Origin: Nocardiopsis suaedae
GTDB lineage: Bacteria > Actinomycetota > Actinomycetes > Streptosporangiales > Streptosporangiaceae
Direction of reading: 5' to 3'
NCBI RefSeq assembly: GCF_027706745.1
Contig: NZ_JAQFWP010000044.1
Location: 1 to 58,262, forward strand
DNA: 58,262 bases
Positions 8,141 to 16,774 of the stretch are shown in pieces. Below the pieces are notes generated by a model. The model saw only the letters and a program-made list of their open reading frames with translations. It did no database searches and was not told where the DNA came from. The position numbers and the translations under genes are program-made. How positions within the stretch are numbered: position 1 is the stretch's first letter; every line of letters begins with the position of its first letter.

Positions 8141-8848
8141 ATGACAGCCCGTGTGGGCGTCGTCACCTTCCCCGGTTCCCTCGACGACCGGGACGCCGTG
8201 CGCGCCGTCCGGATCGCCGGCGCCGAGCCCGTGCCGCTGTGGCACGCCGACGCCGACCTCAAGGGGGTGGACGCGGTGGTGCTGCCCGGCGGCTTCTCCT
8301 ACGGCGACTACCTGCGCTGCGGCGCCATCGCCCGGTTCGCCCCGGTGATGGGGGAGCTGGTGCCCGCCGCCCGCTCCGGCGCGCTGCCGGTCCTGGGGAT
8401 CTGCAACGGCTTCCAGGTCCTGTGCGAGAGCGGCCTGCTGCCCGGCGCGCTCACCCGCAACCGGTCGCTCCACTTCATCAACCGTGAGCAGCGGCTGCGC
8501 GTGGAGTCCGCCGAAACGGCCTGGACCGGCCGCTACACCGCGGGCGAGGAGATCACCGTGGTGCTCAAGAGCGGCGAGGGCCGCTACACCGCCGACGCGG
8601 CCACCCTGGACGCGCTGGAGGGCGAGGGCCGGGTGGTGGTGCGCTACGCCGGGCAGGCCCCCAACGGCTCCGACCGGGACATCGCCGGGATCACCAACGG
8701 GCACGGCAACGTGGTGGGCCTCATGCCCCACCCCGAGCACGCCGTCGAGGCCCTGACCGGCCCGTCCGAGGACGGCCTGGGCTTCTTCACCTCCGTCCTG
8801 GCCCACCTGGCCGGGGCCGTGCCGGCCGGGGCCGACCGGTCGGGCTGA
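8141..8848 (+). CDS. purQ: Phosphoribosylformylglycinamidine synthase subunit PurQ
   Basis: 235 residues; class I glutamine amidotransferase that makes ammonia for PurL in FGAM synthesis. The nucleophile Cys lies in [10 protein letters not shown], the oxyanion loop in [15 protein letters not shown], and the His/Glu pair in MPHPEHAVE near the C-terminus. I chose ATG at 8141, five bases after GGAGAG, over an in-frame GTG two codons earlier. The complex also needs PurS and PurL, both present here. Confidence 0.95.
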   Translation: MTARVGVVTFPGSLDDRDAVRAVRIAGAEPVPLWHADADLKGVDAVVLPGGFSYGDYLRCGAIARFAPVMGELVPAARSGALPVLGICNGFQVLCESGLLPGALTRNRSLHFINREQRLRVESAETAWTGRYTAGEEITVVLKSGEGRYTADAATLDALEGEGRVVVRYAGQAPNGSDRDIAGITNGHGNVVGLMPHPEHAVEALTGPSEDGLGFFTSVLAHLAGAVPAGADRSG

Positions 8849-8885
8849 ACAGGCTGACACGCGAACGCGAGGGGGCGGTCCTTCG

Positions 8886-9371
8886 ATGATGGCGCTGATG
8901 CGGTCCCGGCGGACGATGGCCGTCATGGTCGGCCTGGTCATCGTCGCCATGGTGGCCACCGGCGCGGCGGGGCTGTTCAACGCGCTGAGCACGCCGCCGC
9001 CGCAGGAGGACCAGGCGCCCCCCGAGGACGCCCCCGCGATGGAGGCGCTCGGCGGCTCGCCCTCCACGGTCGGCTATGTCGACCTGGGCCAGCAGTGCCG
9101 ATCCGGGCAGGGCGGGCAGCCCGGCGAGTGCTACCGCACCGTCGGCCTGCAGCCGGCCGAGGGCGAGGAGATCGAGGCCGAGGACGCCTTGGAGGACGTG
9201 CGCGGGCACCTGATCGACGACGGGTGGGAGCCGCTGGTCCCGCAGGGCACCGACCCCGAGGACGTGTCCGCCGAGGAGTTCGTGCTCTCCGACGGGTCCG
9301 TGATGGCCATGGCGAGCCCGGTCCCCGCGGACTCCTCGACCCCCGCGGCGGTGGTGCTCGCCCACTACTGA
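8886..9371 (+). CDS. Small membrane-anchored or secreted protein of unknown function
   Basis: 161 residues. An N-terminal hydrophobic segment (about residues 11-31, [20 protein letters not shown]) after a basic start is either a signal peptide or an anchor; there is no lipobox Cys. The rest is acidic and Pro-rich, then a possible small domain with two Cys ([13 protein letters not shown]) that could form an extracellular disulfide. It lies between purQ and purL on the same strand, with 37- and 82-bp gaps. I do not recognise a family. Confidence 0.7.
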   Translation: MMALMRSRRTMAVMVGLVIVAMVATGAAGLFNALSTPPPQEDQAPPEDAPAMEALGGSPSTVGYVDLGQQCRSGQGGQPGECYRTVGLQPAEGEEIEAEDALEDVRGHLIDDGWEPLVPQGTDPEDVSAEEFVLSDGSVMAMASPVPADSSTPAAVVLAHY

Positions 9372-9453
9372 CCGCCCCCGGCCGCCCCGGCCCGCCCACC
9401 GCAGCAGACCACCGCGCACCACGACCGCAGCGCACCGAACGGAAGATCTCCGC

Positions 9454-11763
9454 ATGTCCCACACCCGCGCCATGGACACCGTGGCCAACGCCGAGACCAC
9501 GCCGGACACCCCGCAGCCCTACGCCGAGCTGGGCATGGCCGACGACGAGTACGCGCGCGTCCGGGAGATCCTCGGCCGCCGCCCGACCGCGGCCGAACTG
9601 GCGATCTACTCGGTGATGTGGAGCGAGCACTGCTCCTACAAGAGCTCCCGGGTGCACCTGAAGAAGTTCGGGGAGATGGCCCCCGAGTCCGACGCCCTGC
9701 TGGTGGGCATGGGCGAGAACGCGGGCGTGGTGGACGTCGGCGAGGGCCGCGCCGTCACCTTCAAGATCGAATCGCACAACCACCCCTCGTATGTGGAGCC
9801 GCACCAGGGCGCGGCCACCGGTGTCGGCGGCATCGTGCGCGACATCCTCACCATGGGCGCGCGCCCGGTGGCGGTCATGGACGCGCTCCGGTTCGGCCCG
9901 GCCGACGCCCCCGACACCCGCCGGGTGCTGCCCGGGGTGGTCTCCGGCATCTCCTTCTACGGCAACTGCCTGGGGCTTCCCAACATCGGCGGCGAGCTGG
10001 GCTTCGGCCCCGGCTATGCGGCCAACCCGCTGGTGAACGCGCTGTGCGTGGGCGTCATGCGGCACGAGGACATCAAGCTGGCCCAGGCCCCCGGCCCCGG
10101 CAACAAGGTGGTGCTGTTCGGCGCCACCACCGGCCCCGACGGCATCGGCGGCGCCTCGGTGCTGGCCAGCGCCACCTTCGACGACGAGAGCGAGGCCAAG
10201 CGGCCCAGCGTGCAGGTCGGCGACCCGTTCCTGGAGAAGCTGCTCATCGAGTGCAGCCTGGAGCTGTTCGCCGAGGACCTGGTCGTCGGCATCCAGGACC
10301 TGGGCGCGGCCGGGGTGTCGTGCGCCACGACCGAGCTGGCCGCGGGCGGCACCGGGGGGATGCGCATCGAGCTGGACCGGGTGCCGCTGCGCGACTCCAC
10401 GCTCAAGCCGGAAGAGATCCTGATGAGCGAGTCGCAGGAGCGCATGATGGCGGTCGTGGAGCCCGCCAAGCTGGAGGCGTTCCTGGCGGCCTGCGGCAAG
10501 TGGAACATCGAGGCCGCGGTGATCGGCGAGGTCACCGACGTGTCCGCGGACGAGGCCGAGCGCGGCGGGCGCCTGGTGATGACCTGGCACGGCGAGACCA
10601 TCGTCGACCTGCCGCCGCGCACCGCTGCCGACGAGGGGCCGGTCTACCACCGCCCCTACGCGCGCCCCGCCGAGCAGGACGCGCTGCAGGCCGACACCCC
10701 GGACCGGCTGGACCGGCCCAAGGACGCCGAAGGGGTGCGCGAGCAGGTGCTGTCGGTGCTGGCGGCGCCCGGCGTGTGCGACCCGGCGTGGGTCACGCAG
10801 CAGTACGACTCCTACGTCATGGGCAACACCGTGCTCGGGGCGCCCGCCGACGGCGGCATGGTCCGCATCGCCGACGATTCCGACCGCGGCATCGCGCTGG
10901 CCACCGACGGCAACGGCCGTTTCACCCGGCTCGACCCCTACACCGGCGTCCGCGCCGCCTACGCCGAGGCCTACCGGAACGTGGCCGCCACAGGGGCGCG
11001 CCCGATCGCGGTGACCAACTGCCTGAACTACGGCTCGCCGGAGGACCCGGGGGTGATGTGGCAGTTCGCCGAGTCCACCCGCGGCCTGGCCGAGGCCTGC
11101 CGGGACATGGGCACCCCGGTCACCGGCGGCAACGTCAGCTTCTACAACCAGACCGGGGACCGCGCCATCGACCCGACGCCGGTGATCGGCGTGCTCGGGG
11201 TCATCGGGGACGTGCACGACCGGCTCACCTCGGCGTTCCGCGCCGCCGACGACGGCGCCGCGCTGTACCTGCTCGGCGAGACCCGCGACGAGCTGGGCGG
11301 CTCGGCCTGGGCGGGCACGGTCCACGGCCACCTGGGCGGGCTCCCGCCGCGGGTGGACCTGGAGGCCGAGCGGGCACTGGGCGAGGTGCTGGCCTCGGCC
11401 GCCGAGTACGGGGTGGCGGCGGCCGCGCACGACCTGTCCGACGGCGGGCTGGCGGTGGCGCTGGCCGAGTCGTCGATGCGCGGCGGCGCGGGCTGCTCGG
11501 TGCGCCTGGAGGGCGGCGTGCAGGACGCGTTCACCGCGCTGTTCAGCGAGTCCACGGCGCGGGCCGTGGTGGCGGTGCGTCCGGACGCCGAGGACGCCTT
11601 CCGTGAGCTGTGCGTGCGGCACGGGGTCCCGGCGTCGGCGATCGGCACGGTCGGCGGCGGGGCGCTTTCGGTCTCCTTCGACGGCGGCGGGTTCGAGATC
11701 CCCGTCGAGGAGCTGCGCACGGCGCACGCCTCCACGCTGCCGGAGATCTTCGACGCCGAATAG
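9454..11763 (+). CDS. purL: Phosphoribosylformylglycinamidine synthase subunit PurL
   Basis: 769 residues, the small (PurS/PurQ-dependent) form. It converts FGAR, ATP and ammonia from PurQ to FGAM. Visible are the opening [35 protein letters not shown], the ATP-site segment [19 protein letters not shown], and the repeated AIRS-like half beginning near [13 protein letters not shown] with [17 protein letters not shown] and [14 protein letters not shown] at 9454 has GGAAG upstream. A strong hairpin follows the stop. purF and purM are not in the window. Confidence 0.96.
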   Translation: MSHTRAMDTVANAETTPDTPQPYAELGMADDEYARVREILGRRPTAAELAIYSVMWSEHCSYKSSRVHLKKFGEMAPESDALLVGMGENAGVVDVGEGRAVTFKIESHNHPSYVEPHQGAATGVGGIVRDILTMGARPVAVMDALRFGPADAPDTRRVLPGVVSGISFYGNCLGLPNIGGELGFGPGYAANPLVNALCVGVMRHEDIKLAQAPGPGNKVVLFGATTGPDGIGGASVLASATFDDESEAKRPSVQVGDPFLEKLLIECSLELFAEDLVVGIQDLGAAGVSCATTELAAGGTGGMRIELDRVPLRDSTLKPEEILMSESQERMMAVVEPAKLEAFLAACGKWNIEAAVIGEVTDVSADEAERGGRLVMTWHGETIVDLPPRTAADEGPVYHRPYARPAEQDALQADTPDRLDRPKDAEGVREQVLSVLAAPGVCDPAWVTQQYDSYVMGNTVLGAPADGGMVRIADDSDRGIALATDGNGRFTRLDPYTGVRAAYAEAYRNVAATGARPIAVTNCLNYGSPEDPGVMWQFAESTRGLAEACRDMGTPVTGGNVSFYNQTGDRAIDPTPVIGVLGVIGDVHDRLTSAFRAADDGAALYLLGETRDELGGSAWAGTVHGHLGGLPPRVDLEAERALGEVLASAAEYGVAAAAHDLSDGGLAVALAESSMRGGAGCSVRLEGGVQDAFTALFSESTARAVVAVRPDAEDAFRELCVRHGVPASAIGTVGGGALSVSFDGGGFEIPVEELRTAHASTLPEIFDAE

Positions 11764-11772
11764 GCGGGCGTA

Positions 11773-11805
11773 GCCTGGGAGGCGGACCCGGTCCGCCCCC
11801 CAGGC
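11773..11805 (+). terminator. Strong hairpin terminator after purL
   Basis: A 15-bp stem (GCCTGGGAGGCGGAC with GTCCGCCCCCCAGGC, one A-C mismatch) closes on a 3-nt loop nine bases past the purL stop. Confidence 0.7.
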
Positions 11806-11826
11806 GGCGCACGGCTTCGGAGGTGC

Positions 11827-12102
11827 ATGATGACCGATGCGGGCATGGCGCACGGCGGGTACGGGCGGCGCGGCCGCCGCGGCCGGCTCAGGGGCGCCCT
11901 GGGCAGCCACGACCGGCCGGCGAGCGCCCTGGCGTTCCGGCTGGTCCTGGCCTGGTTCGGGGCGGCGGTGCTGCTCGCCGCGACGGTGCTCGCGGTGGTG
12001 TGGGCCCACCACACGCTGCTGGCGGTGGTGTTCGGCGCCGGGTTCCTGGGGGCCTGCCTCAACGTCTACTGGGTCCGGCAGCGCCTGCGCCACGAGCGCT
12101 GA
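11827..12102 (+). CDS. Small two-helix membrane protein
   Basis: 91 residues: a basic, Gly/Arg-rich N-terminus (about 1-37), then two adjoining hydrophobic helices (about 38-60 and 63-80) and a short basic tail RQRLRHER. ATG at 11827 (or the next codon, also ATG) has GGAGG four bases upstream. It lies just past the purL terminator and is convergent with the protease gene. No family recognised. Confidence 0.65.
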   Translation: MMTDAGMAHGGYGRRGRRGRLRGALGSHDRPASALAFRLVLAWFGAAVLLAATVLAVVWAHHTLLAVVFGAGFLGACLNVYWVRQRLRHER

Positions 12103-12127
12103 CCCGGACCCGTTCACCGCGGCGGCC

Positions 12128-13138
12128 TCACGACCGGGTGGCCACGTTCCTCCGCTTGGCCAGCGGGAGGACGACGGCCAGGAAGATGAGCAGCTCCACC
12201 CCCGGGCCGAGCATGATCTCCCAGGACACCGAGCCCTGGTCGAGCGGGGAGGCGGTCTCGCCCGCGGCCGCGGCCAGCAGGAAGCCGCCGACGTTGTGCA
12301 CCACGTGCAGCCCGATCGCCGCCTCCAGGCCGCCGGTGCGGATGGTCACGTAGGCCAGGCACAGGCCGAAGAGGAACACCCAGGCCATGCCCCAGTCCCG
12401 GTAGCCGTGCAGGGACATGAAGACCAGCGAGCTGACGAGCGCCCCCGGCCAGGGGGTGCGCATGAAGGCGCCGAAGGCCTGCATCAGCCAGCCGCGGAAG
12501 ACGTACTCCTCGGCGGCCGCCTGGAAGGGGATGAGGACCACGATCACCGCCGCCGCCGGGAGGAAGGCGCCCCACCCGGCCCAGTCGACCTCGAACTCGC
12601 CCAGGCCCTGGCCGGAGAGCAGGGAGTAGGTGAGCGACACCCCCCAGCTCACCAGCATGGCGCCGAGCGCGACCGCGGCGCACAGCGCCATCCAGCCCCA
12701 CCGCAGCCTGCCGGCGACCGAGGAGGCCGAGCCCGCGGGGCGCCGCTGGACGAACCGGACGGCGAACAGCACCAGCGGGAGGGTCAGCGCCAGGCCGAGC
12801 GCCGTGGTCACCAGGGTGAGCAGGGGCATCTCGGTGAACAGGGCCTCGGGGTCGGTCATGTCCACGCCGGAGAAGGCGGCCACGATGCCCAGCACCATGC
12901 CGAGCCCCAGCACGAAGACGGCGCCGACGCCCAGGATGAACAGCGAGCCGACGACCGGCCGCCACCACCGGTTCCGGGCGGTGCGGGCGAGCAGGTGGTA
13001 GGGCTCCCCCTCGGGGACCGGGTCCACCGCGGGGGGAGGGGGCGCGACCGCGGCGGGGGCGCCGTAGGGGGGCGGCGGAAGCGGCCCGCCGGGCGGCGTC
13101 CCGCCGTCGCCCGGTCCCCGTTCCGTCGGCTCGTTCAT
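12128..13138 (-). CDS. CPBP-family (CAAX-like) intramembrane metalloprotease
   Basis: 336 residues with a Pro/Gly-rich cytoplasmic N-terminus of about 55 residues, then roughly eight membrane helices. The three catalytic motifs of the Abi/CPBP family are present in order: EEYVFR (EExxxR) near residue 205, FMSLH (FxxxH), and HVVHN (HxxxN). The family includes Rce1-type prenyl-protein proteases and many bacterial members of unknown substrate. GGAAGG precedes the ATG at 13138. It stands alone; the next gene is divergent. Confidence 0.9.
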   Translation of the reverse strand: MNEPTERGPGDGGTPPGGPLPPPPYGAPAAVAPPPPAVDPVPEGEPYHLLARTARNRWWRPVVGSLFILGVGAVFVLGLGMVLGIVAAFSGVDMTDPEALFTEMPLLTLVTTALGLALTLPLVLFAVRFVQRRPAGSASSVAGRLRWGWMALCAAVALGAMLVSWGVSLTYSLLSGQGLGEFEVDWAGWGAFLPAAAVIVVLIPFQAAAEEYVFRGWLMQAFGAFMRTPWPGALVSSLVFMSLHGYRDWGMAWVFLFGLCLAYVTIRTGGLEAAIGLHVVHNVGGFLLAAAAGETASPLDQGSVSWEIMLGPGVELLIFLAVVLPLAKRRNVATRS

Positions 13139-13605
13139 GTTCCGTCCTTCCTTGTCGCTCCGCCGCGTCCAGGTTCCCGCCGTGTGGGGGGCGTCGGGTA
13201 GGCGCCGGTGTCACCGGCCGGACGTGACGGACCGCTGTGCGGCGGGGATGACATCCGTCATCCACTGCCGGAGATGTTCCACGCTCATAGGAGAGGACGG
13301 CCCCGCCGCGCAACGGGTTCCGCAGTTCGGACACTCCGGCCGGAATCGGACAGGCGCCGGTGTGGCCCCCCTGTGCTGTCGATCTCGGGAAAAGCGCCCC
13401 TAAGAGTGGGCCGGTAGCGTCGTTTCTCCCGAGATCAACGCGGAGCACCTGTCCGCGCACGCGGCTGCGAGCAGCTCCACCTGGACTCGGGGACCGACCG
13501 CCACCCCGCGCACCGCTTCTCCCTCTCTTCGGGCATGGTCATTCCCGCCTTCCACTTCACCGGGCTCCTGGACGCCTGACGAGCACCCTCTGGAATCCTT
13601 GGGGA
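13139..13605. other. Intergenic region containing an acetyltransferase remnant
   Basis: 467 bp between the divergent protease gene and the plus-strand membrane-protein gene. Apart from the GNAT remnant at 13418-13579 I see no gene; the left 280 bp presumably carries the protease promoter. Confidence 0.55.
13418..13579 (+). pseudogene. GNAT N-acetyltransferase C-terminal remnant
   Basis: A frame ending at TGA 13577-13579 encodes a tail containing GCEQLHLDSGTDRHPAHRF followed by SLSSGMVIPAFHF. This is the standard end of a GNAT acetyltransferase: the LHLDSG strand, then the AHRFY helix, then the last strand with xxFHF. A TAG at 13415-13417 interrupts the frame just upstream, and nothing resembling the acetyl-CoA loop (Q/RxxGxG/A) or N-terminal half precedes it. 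I read this as the last 45 or so residues of a decayed gene. Confidence 0.6.
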
Positions 13606-15039
13606 ATGGCTCCCTCCCCCGCCCAGGGAAACACGCACCGGGTCGAGATCCGCGGCGGCCGCAGCGGCACCGTCCCGTTCCTCCTTCTGACGGCGGTCGT
13701 CGCCGCGATCGTCTGCGGCCTGTACTACGGCACGGCCGCCACGCTGCGCCTCCAGGGAGTCGCCGCGCTGTGGCAGGACGGCTACCTGTTCCACCGCGTC
13801 CTGGTCCTCGCGGTGACCGCCGGGCTGGTCTACGCCGCCTACCGGGTGCCGTACCGCCACACCTACCTGGAAGTCGAGGTCCTTCCCACCGGACTCGCGA
13901 TCACCGAGCGGCGGCGCTGGTGGGCGCCGGGCGGCCGCGCCGTCCTCGCCTGGGACGACGTCCATGCGGTCAGCGCGCGCACGGTGAACTACCGCAAGGG
14001 CTCGGAAGGCGGCACCGTGCGGCGCCCGGTGCTGGACGTCTATCTCCGCCGCAAGGTCTCCGGGTTGCCGAACGCGGCACGCCCCAAGCGCGTCCCCGAC
14101 GACGAGATCGACGTGGAGGACGTGACCGCCCCCGCGTTCCGGGTCCGCCTCGGCGGCGACAGGAAGGAGTACGCGGAGGCCGTCCGGAAGATCGCCCCGA
14201 TGCTGGGCGCGGTGCGGCCCGGCATCTTTCCCCAGGGACTCCGCGCCGAGCAGTGGTTCGTGCCTCCCGCCGCCGACCGGCCGCCGGAGGCCCACACCGA
14301 GGAGGCCGACCGTCCGGTGACCGGTCCCCCGGTCACCGTCGACTACCGGGCCTCCGTGCTGTCGCAGCTGGGCGTCGTCGCGCTGTCGGCGGCCGTGGTC
14401 GCCGGGAGCGGGTATCTGATGTCCAACCCGTTCGGGTGGGGGACCCTGGCGGCCGGCCTGCTCGCGCTGGTCCTGGTCGTCCCGTGCATCGGCTGCGCCC
14501 TGCTGTTCGGGGCCGCGCTGTGGACGCTCCCCCGGTCCACCGCGCCCCTCGCGGTCCGCGTCGGCGAGGGCGGCCTGGAGTTCGTCCGGAAGAAGCCGAT
14601 GCACTTGCGGGCCACGGTGACGACCGCCATCGAGTGGGAACGCGTCCAGGCGATCATCACGCGCGACCGCTCCGACCGGAACTCGGTCCGGGAGGACCTC
14701 AAGACCGAGGTCGTCGACGTCTTCCTGCGGGGCGGCGACCCGCTGTCGGGGTGGGGCGTTCCCGGGACCGGCCTCAAGCTGACCTGTGGACGGCAGGAGA
14801 GGCCGGATTCGACCGCAGTGGCGGAGCGGGTCGCCTTCCCCGCGTACCGGCTGCGGATGCTCTCCCCTGCCGGACCTTCGCAGAGCGGTCCGCCGCTGCG
14901 CGACGCGCTCCTGGGGAACGGCCCCCGCCCCGACAAGGTCCCGGCGACGAGCCTCCGCGCCGCGCTGTACGCCTTCCGCCCCGACCTGTGCCACGGGTTC
15001 GGCGACCTGTGGAGCGGGGAGGGGCGTTCGGCCCGGTAG
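13606..15039 (+). CDS. Membrane protein with two TM-pair/PH-like modules
   Basis: 477 residues, not assigned to a named family. Each half has a helical hairpin (about 22-75 and 250-305) followed by a beta-rich region resembling the bacterial PH-like domains that sit behind two membrane helices. In the first half this is LEVEVLPTGLAITERRRWW... with VLDVYLRRK; in the second it is LAVRVGEGGLEFVRKK... with VVDVFLRGG. Both halves end with a similar A-x-RP-x-xFxxG segment, suggesting internal duplication. ATG at 13606 has GGGGA just upstream. The next gene has one more module, so the two probably arose together. Function unknown. Confidence 0.7.
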   Translation: MAPSPAQGNTHRVEIRGGRSGTVPFLLLTAVVAAIVCGLYYGTAATLRLQGVAALWQDGYLFHRVLVLAVTAGLVYAAYRVPYRHTYLEVEVLPTGLAITERRRWWAPGGRAVLAWDDVHAVSARTVNYRKGSEGGTVRRPVLDVYLRRKVSGLPNAARPKRVPDDEIDVEDVTAPAFRVRLGGDRKEYAEAVRKIAPMLGAVRPGIFPQGLRAEQWFVPPAADRPPEAHTEEADRPVTGPPVTVDYRASVLSQLGVVALSAAVVAGSGYLMSNPFGWGTLAAGLLALVLVVPCIGCALLFGAALWTLPRSTAPLAVRVGEGGLEFVRKKPMHLRATVTTAIEWERVQAIITRDRSDRNSVREDLKTEVVDVFLRGGDPLSGWGVPGTGLKLTCGRQERPDSTAVAERVAFPAYRLRMLSPAGPSQSGPPLRDALLGNGPRPDKVPATSLRAALYAFRPDLCHGFGDLWSGEGRSAR

Positions 15040-15198
15040 GGCCCCGACCGGGGGCCGACGTCCCGCACCGCCTCCGTTCTGCGCCTTTCGACGGTGGTCG
15101 AAAACCGTTGTCCCGGGGCCGTGCCCATTGGGAACCTTCTTGGCGGTGCGCCCGGAGGTGCCGCGCCGCCGACGGAGTACACGACCGGGAAGGACCCG

Positions 15199-15984
15199 AT
15201 GCACGGCCCCATGCCCTTCAGCCCCCGCCACGCACCTCCGCAGAGCGTGCCTTTCGGGCGGGCCAAGCCGCGGCGCGTCGGCATCGCCGCCTTCTCCCTC
15301 ATGTACACGTTGGGGATCGGGAGCATGCTCGTGACCGCGGCGTCCGACGACCCCGGCGCCAAGGCGGCGCTGGCCGCTCCTTGGCAGGCGCCGCTCCCCG
15401 CGGCGCTCGCGCTCGTCTGCCTGGCGCTCCTCGGGGCCGGCCTGCTGGTGGGGCTCGTGGCGGCCCTTCCGAGCATGCTGGCGCGCTGCTCCGTCTCCGT
15501 CGGCCCCTTCGGGGTGGAGATCACCGAGCACACGAAGCTGTGGCGGCGCGGCCGCACCACCCGGGTGCCGTGGGAGGCGGTCCGCCTCGCCGTGTCCCGT
15601 GAAGCCCCTTTCCGCGCGGGCCGGTACACCACCGTCATGCGCCCCGTCTTCGAACTCTTCCTCGACCGCCCCTTCGAGAACCTTCCGGACTTCGCCGCCT
15701 TCCGGGAGGCCGGGGCCGGGGATTCGCGCGACGCCTATGGCCGCCCCGTGGCCCCCTACCTGCTGCGCATCGGAGCCACCGCGGCGTCCCGGGCGGAGGG
15801 GGTGCGGTACGTCGCCGACCTCGCGGCCCACCACCGCCAGGACCTGTTCCACCCGGCCCCGGGGACGGCCGTGGGCGAGTCGGACCTGTGGCTGGTCAAG
15901 GGATGGATCGTCGAGGCGTCGGCCCTCGCGGGCGTTCTGCTCGCCGGCATGGTCGCGACCGGCGTCTTCCAAGCGGCGGCGTGA
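15199..15984 (+). CDS. Membrane protein with one TM-pair/PH-like module
   Basis: 261 residues. A Pro-rich start, two membrane helices (about 30-50 and 65-95), then a beta-rich region beginning CSVSVGPFGVEITEHTKLWR with a central VFELFLDRP strand. It ends with LYLLRIG-like and VRYVADLAAHH segments, and a third hydrophobic helix near the C-terminus (LAGVLLAGMVATGVF). It resembles each half of the preceding gene. ATG at 15199 follows GGAAGGA by four bases. The 159-bp gap suggests a shared or nearby promoter. Function unknown. Confidence 0.7.
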   Translation: MHGPMPFSPRHAPPQSVPFGRAKPRRVGIAAFSLMYTLGIGSMLVTAASDDPGAKAALAAPWQAPLPAALALVCLALLGAGLLVGLVAALPSMLARCSVSVGPFGVEITEHTKLWRRGRTTRVPWEAVRLAVSREAPFRAGRYTTVMRPVFELFLDRPFENLPDFAAFREAGAGDSRDAYGRPVAPYLLRIGATAASRAEGVRYVADLAAHHRQDLFHPAPGTAVGESDLWLVKGWIVEASALAGVLLAGMVATGVFQAAA

Positions 15985-16111
15985 CGACCCGTGCCGGTGC
16001 GCCCGCGCGCGGTCGGCGCCACGGGAACCGAAACACCGGATATTCGGTCACATAGAGGATGAATCACCACGGGTCCGGCACACGGCCCGCCCACACCGAG
16101 GAGAACACCCC

Positions 16112-16408
16112 ATGATCACGGCCGCCCGTGTCATCCTGCACATCCTTCAGGCCATCTGCCTGGGATTCGCCGTCATCGGCACCATCGCCATCATCGTCGC
16201 CAGTGACGACCCGGGCCCCAACGACCACCTGATGATCGGGTCGTTCACCATGTTCGGCCTCCTCGCGATCGCCTTCTCGCCCACCCTGTGGTCGATCCCG
16301 CCCGTCGAGCGGAAGGGCGGGCGGAACGCCCTCGCCCCGCAGGCCCCGGCACAGCAGCACTACAACGCCCCCGTGCCGCCGCAGGGCCCCTACCGCGGCC
16401 AGGGGTGA
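16112..16408 (+). CDS. Small two-helix membrane protein, paralogue of 18461-18760
   Basis: 98 residues. It opens MITAARVILHILQAICLGFA, with one long helix to about residue 30, a short polar loop, a second helix (about 42-62), then a Pro/Gln-rich cytoplasmic tail. The gene at 18461 has the same plan and the same opening (RIILHALQVVCL), so the two are paralogues flanking the beta-propeller gene. GAGGAGA precedes the ATG. No family recognised. Confidence 0.75.
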   Translation: MITAARVILHILQAICLGFAVIGTIAIIVASDDPGPNDHLMIGSFTMFGLLAIAFSPTLWSIPPVERKGGRNALAPQAPAQQHYNAPVPPQGPYRGQG

Positions 16409-16774
16409 CCCCCGCGCGCCCCCGCGTGCGCCGCCTGCCCGCCGGTCTTCCAGGGCGTTTCCATGATCGTCGAAACACCTTGCCGCGCCCCGAGCGTCTG
16501 CGGGCATCATGGGTCCGCACCGAGGACGCCTCCGCCGTCCATCCCCTCCTCTCCGCACGGCGGAGGCGCCCCTCGGTCCACCGCGCCGGCGTGCCGATCG
16601 ATCCCCCCAGATCCGGTGCGCTCCCGGACGGCCGGGGGCCGCTCGCCCCCGGCCGTCACCCCGACATGGGCGCCGGCGCCGTGCTCACCGGAACCGCCCA
16701 GCGCACAGTCGCGTCAGACCTCCGCACGGGCGCCTCCCCAGCGCTCCTCGAATCTCCCGGAAGAGCACATCCCC
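16409..16774 (+). other. Intergenic region with two hairpins
   Basis: 366 bp with no plausible gene. Two hairpins lie here: CGCCTCCGCCGT/ACGGCGGAGGCG (16527-16568, 18-nt loop) and GACGGCCGGGGG/CCCCCGGCCGTC (16627-16657, 7-nt loop, perfect 12-bp stem). The second is a likely terminator before the beta-propeller gene, whose promoter would then lie in the last 115 bp. Confidence 0.5.
16627..16657 (+). terminator. 12-bp perfect hairpin
   Basis: GACGGCCGGGGG pairs perfectly with CCCCCGGCCGTC across a 7-nt loop, between the small membrane-protein gene and the beta-propeller gene. Confidence 0.55.

Noticed and set aside
8977-12117. A 1046-residue minus-strand frame opposite purL
   Set aside because: Composition mirrors purL codons (Ala/Val/Gly/His/Gln-rich), with no domain, ribosome site or homology; it is an antisense artefact of high GC3.
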